DNA from: Thalassobacillus cyri
Lineage (GTDB): Bacteria; Bacillota; Bacilli; Bacillales; Halobacillaceae
Assembly (NCBI RefSeq): GCF_900107755.1
Contig: NZ_FNQR01000004.1
Location: forward strand, 276,754-340,753
Direction: 5' to 3'
DNA: 64,000 nucleotides
Position numbers and translations under genes: made by a program. The notes beneath the pieces are model-generated. The model ran no database searches and was not told the origin of the DNA. It saw only the letters and a list, made by a program, of their open reading frames with translations. Of the stretch, positions 60,128 to 64,000 are shown piece by piece. How positions within the stretch are numbered: the stretch's first letter is position 1; every line of letters starts with the position of its first letter.

Positions 60128-60135
<8 letters not shown>
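59374..60135 (+). CDS. tpiA: Triosephosphate isomerase
   Basis: A 253-residue TIM barrel interconverting dihydroxyacetone phosphate and glyceraldehyde-3-phosphate. The N-terminal Lys is in AGNWKMNK, the catalytic His in GHSERRE and the catalytic Glu in [12 protein letters not shown]. It overlaps gpmI by 8 bases. It joins the glycerol pathway (glpK-glpD product) to lower glycolysis. Confidence 0.97.
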
Positions 60136-62979
<2,844 letters not shown>

Positions 62980-62990
62980 TTGGCAGGATT

Positions 62991-63023
62991 AGAATGTCGA
63001 CTTATTGTCGGCATTCTTTTTTT
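62991..63023 (+). terminator. Rho-independent terminator of the glycolytic operon
   Basis: AGAATGTCGAC and GTCGGCATTCTTTTTTT pair across a 5-base loop with one G-T pair. Confidence 0.9.
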
Positions 63024-63126
63024 ATTCAAACGTGCTTAAATCTTTGTTCCTAACTGTTCTGTTTTTGACAATCTGGAGCATTTCAGTTACCTTCTCCTTA
63101 TTGATAGACAGGGAGGGAAGAGCTGT

Positions 63127-63714
63127 ATGGATGTATTTGAAGCAGTAACGAAGAGGCGTTCGATTCATGATTTTAAACAAGAACCGGTCGATTCAGGTAT
63201 CTTAAAAGAAATTTTTGCTGCAGCAGCATGGGCACCGACACATCGGATGATAGAGCCATGGGAGATCGAGGTGATTCAAAAGGAGGCAGCTTCGTCCTTT
63301 GCTGACCTTATCATTGATAGTTATCTTCGCATGGGATATGCGGAAGGATACGAGGAAAAAAAGAAGTGTAAGCTGATGGAAGGCATCAAGCAACATATCT
63401 TATCCATTCCGCATCATGCGCTGATATATATGGAAAAAGATAAAGATTTAAGGTTATATGAAGAAGATTATGCTGCTGTCTGTGCGTTTATCCAGAATGT
63501 ACAGCTGCTTGCCTGGAGGTATGGCGTCGGGGTGTTATGGACGTCAAACCCATATATTTATGATGCTGGGTTTGCAAGTTCCTGGGGAATTGACCCAAAA
63601 AAACACAAGATAGTTGCTGTATTGCAAATGGGTTATCCAAACAAAATTCCTGAACCGAAAAATCGGACACCAATCACAAATAAGCTTAAATTCATGAACA
63701 ACCCTATAAAATAA
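63127..63714 (+). CDS. Nitroreductase family protein
   Basis: A 195-residue FMN-dependent oxidoreductase-type protein. RRSIHDFKQEPVD at the N-terminus is the FMN phosphate site, AAAWAPTHRMIEPWEIEVI is the conserved second segment, and GVGVLWTSNPYI and AVLQMGYP form the C-terminal part. Length and motifs suit the YdjA-like subgroup. The physiological electron acceptor is unknown. GGGAGG precedes the ATG. No terminator is evident before the repeat that follows. Confidence 0.88.
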   Translation: MDVFEAVTKRRSIHDFKQEPVDSGILKEIFAAAAWAPTHRMIEPWEIEVIQKEAASSFADLIIDSYLRMGYAEGYEEKKKCKLMEGIKQHILSIPHHALIYMEKDKDLRLYEEDYAAVCAFIQNVQLLAWRYGVGVLWTSNPYIYDAGFASSWGIDPKKHKIVAVLQMGYPNKIPEPKNRTPITNKLKFMNNPIK

Positions 63715-63834
63715 CTTATTCAATTATAGGGCCGAAAAGTCGAAGACTTGATTTCGAGATATTGGAGGAGATTAGGGTCGTTGGGGAAGGATTCGCTTTC
63801 CGCGGGGAAGACGGCAAGCCTCCTCGAGCTAAAG
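63712..63834. repeat. Interspersed repeat copy cut by an IS element
   Basis: It begins with the family's left end (TATTCAATTATAGGGCCGAA then TCGAAGACTTGATTTCGAGAT) and the core GGGAAGGATTCGCTTTCCGCGGGG. It stops at TCCTCGAGCTAAAG, where the IS3-family end begins. The second half is not present in the window. Confidence 0.75.
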
Positions 63835-64000
63835 TGTAATGACCCCTTTATATTGGACACAACTTTATTAAGCTGCTAGTTCAAATCGCTTGCGATAGAT
63901 CACATGGCTTTTCCCCTTTAATCTGAACTTGGTTCTTGTATGGTTGTAGTAGTGAATATAGGTTTCAAGCTCTTGTTTGAAATGATTAACACTGGAAAAC
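63835..64000 (-). mobile_element. IS3-family insertion sequence, right end, partial
   Basis: The terminal sequence TGTAATGACCCC at 63835-63846 resembles IS150-group ends. It is followed inward by the 3' end of a transposase frame on the minus strand. The element continues beyond the window, so its other end and target duplication cannot be seen. Confidence 0.75.
63868..64000 (-). CDS. IS3-family transposase OrfB, C-terminal part
   Basis: The minus strand encodes at least 43 residues ending at a TAA (63868-63870). SVNHFKQELETYIHYYN followed by HTRTKFRLKGKSHVIYR is the C-terminal signature of IS150-type DDE integrase (YI.YYN..R...KLKG.SP..YR). The Ser-Pro of the consensus is Ser-His here. The start lies outside the window. 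Confidence 0.8.
   Translation of the reverse strand, partial: FSSVNHFKQELETYIHYYNHTRTKFRLKGKSHVIYRKRFELAA

Overview
The window is chromosomal DNA of a low-to-mid GC, endospore-forming member of the Bacillaceae. Evidence: spore photoproduct lyase (splAB), bacillithiol biosynthesis (yojF-bshB2), crh/hprK carbon control, a CtsR operator at clpP, and several gene neighbourhoods that match Bacillus subtilis almost gene for gene. The protein sequences and the intergenic repeats suggest the Halobacillus/Thalassobacillus/Virgibacillus side of the family, but this is an impression and not a proof.

Layout. 1-5300: a repeat copy, a HAD dehalogenase, a divergent CtaA-like membrane protein and a SWIM/SNF2 helicase. 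5490-10290: a respiratory copper island with an Fnr-type site, copper nitrite reductase (nirK) and nosD-nosL-nosY-nosF without nosZ; nosD carries a frameshift. 10510-17240: prfC, then uvrB-uvrA behind a LexA box. 17320-18350: yojF-bshB2. 19120-26720: yvlBCD, splBA on the opposite strand, then hprK-lgt-yvoD-ppaX-yvoF running into glpP. 27140-30550: glpK and glpD, the latter behind an attenuator that GlpP probably controls; glpF is missing. 31197-37627: the complete hisZGDBHAFI operon. 37730-44320: yvcD, trxB, yvcI-rapZ-glmR-whiA, crh. 44490-45080: clpP on the minus strand. 45256-47822: a three-gene set of DUF6305 protein, histidine kinase and response regulator. 48139-53871: a five-gene peptide ABC importer. 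54091: tRNA-Arg(CCG). 55137-62979: a small orphan ORF, a glutaredoxin-like gene, and cggR-gapA-pgk-tpiA-gpmI-eno. 63127: a nitroreductase, then the edge of an IS3-family element.

How the genes work together. HprK, Crh, CggR and GlpP, with GlpK that has the HPr-phosphorylated histidine, form a coherent carbon-flux control set around glycerol entry and triose-phosphate glycolysis. NirK and the Nos accessory proteins make a periplasm-side (outer membrane-face) anaerobic respiration module. UvrAB, SplB and the bacillithiol genes serve genome and redox protection.

The long gene-free stretches (1-300, 18.4-19.1 kb, 26.7-27.1 kb, 39.9-40.5 kb, 54.2-55.1 kb, 63.7 kb) are filled by one modular, palindrome-rich interspersed repeat family. 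One copy is interrupted by the IS3 element at the right edge.
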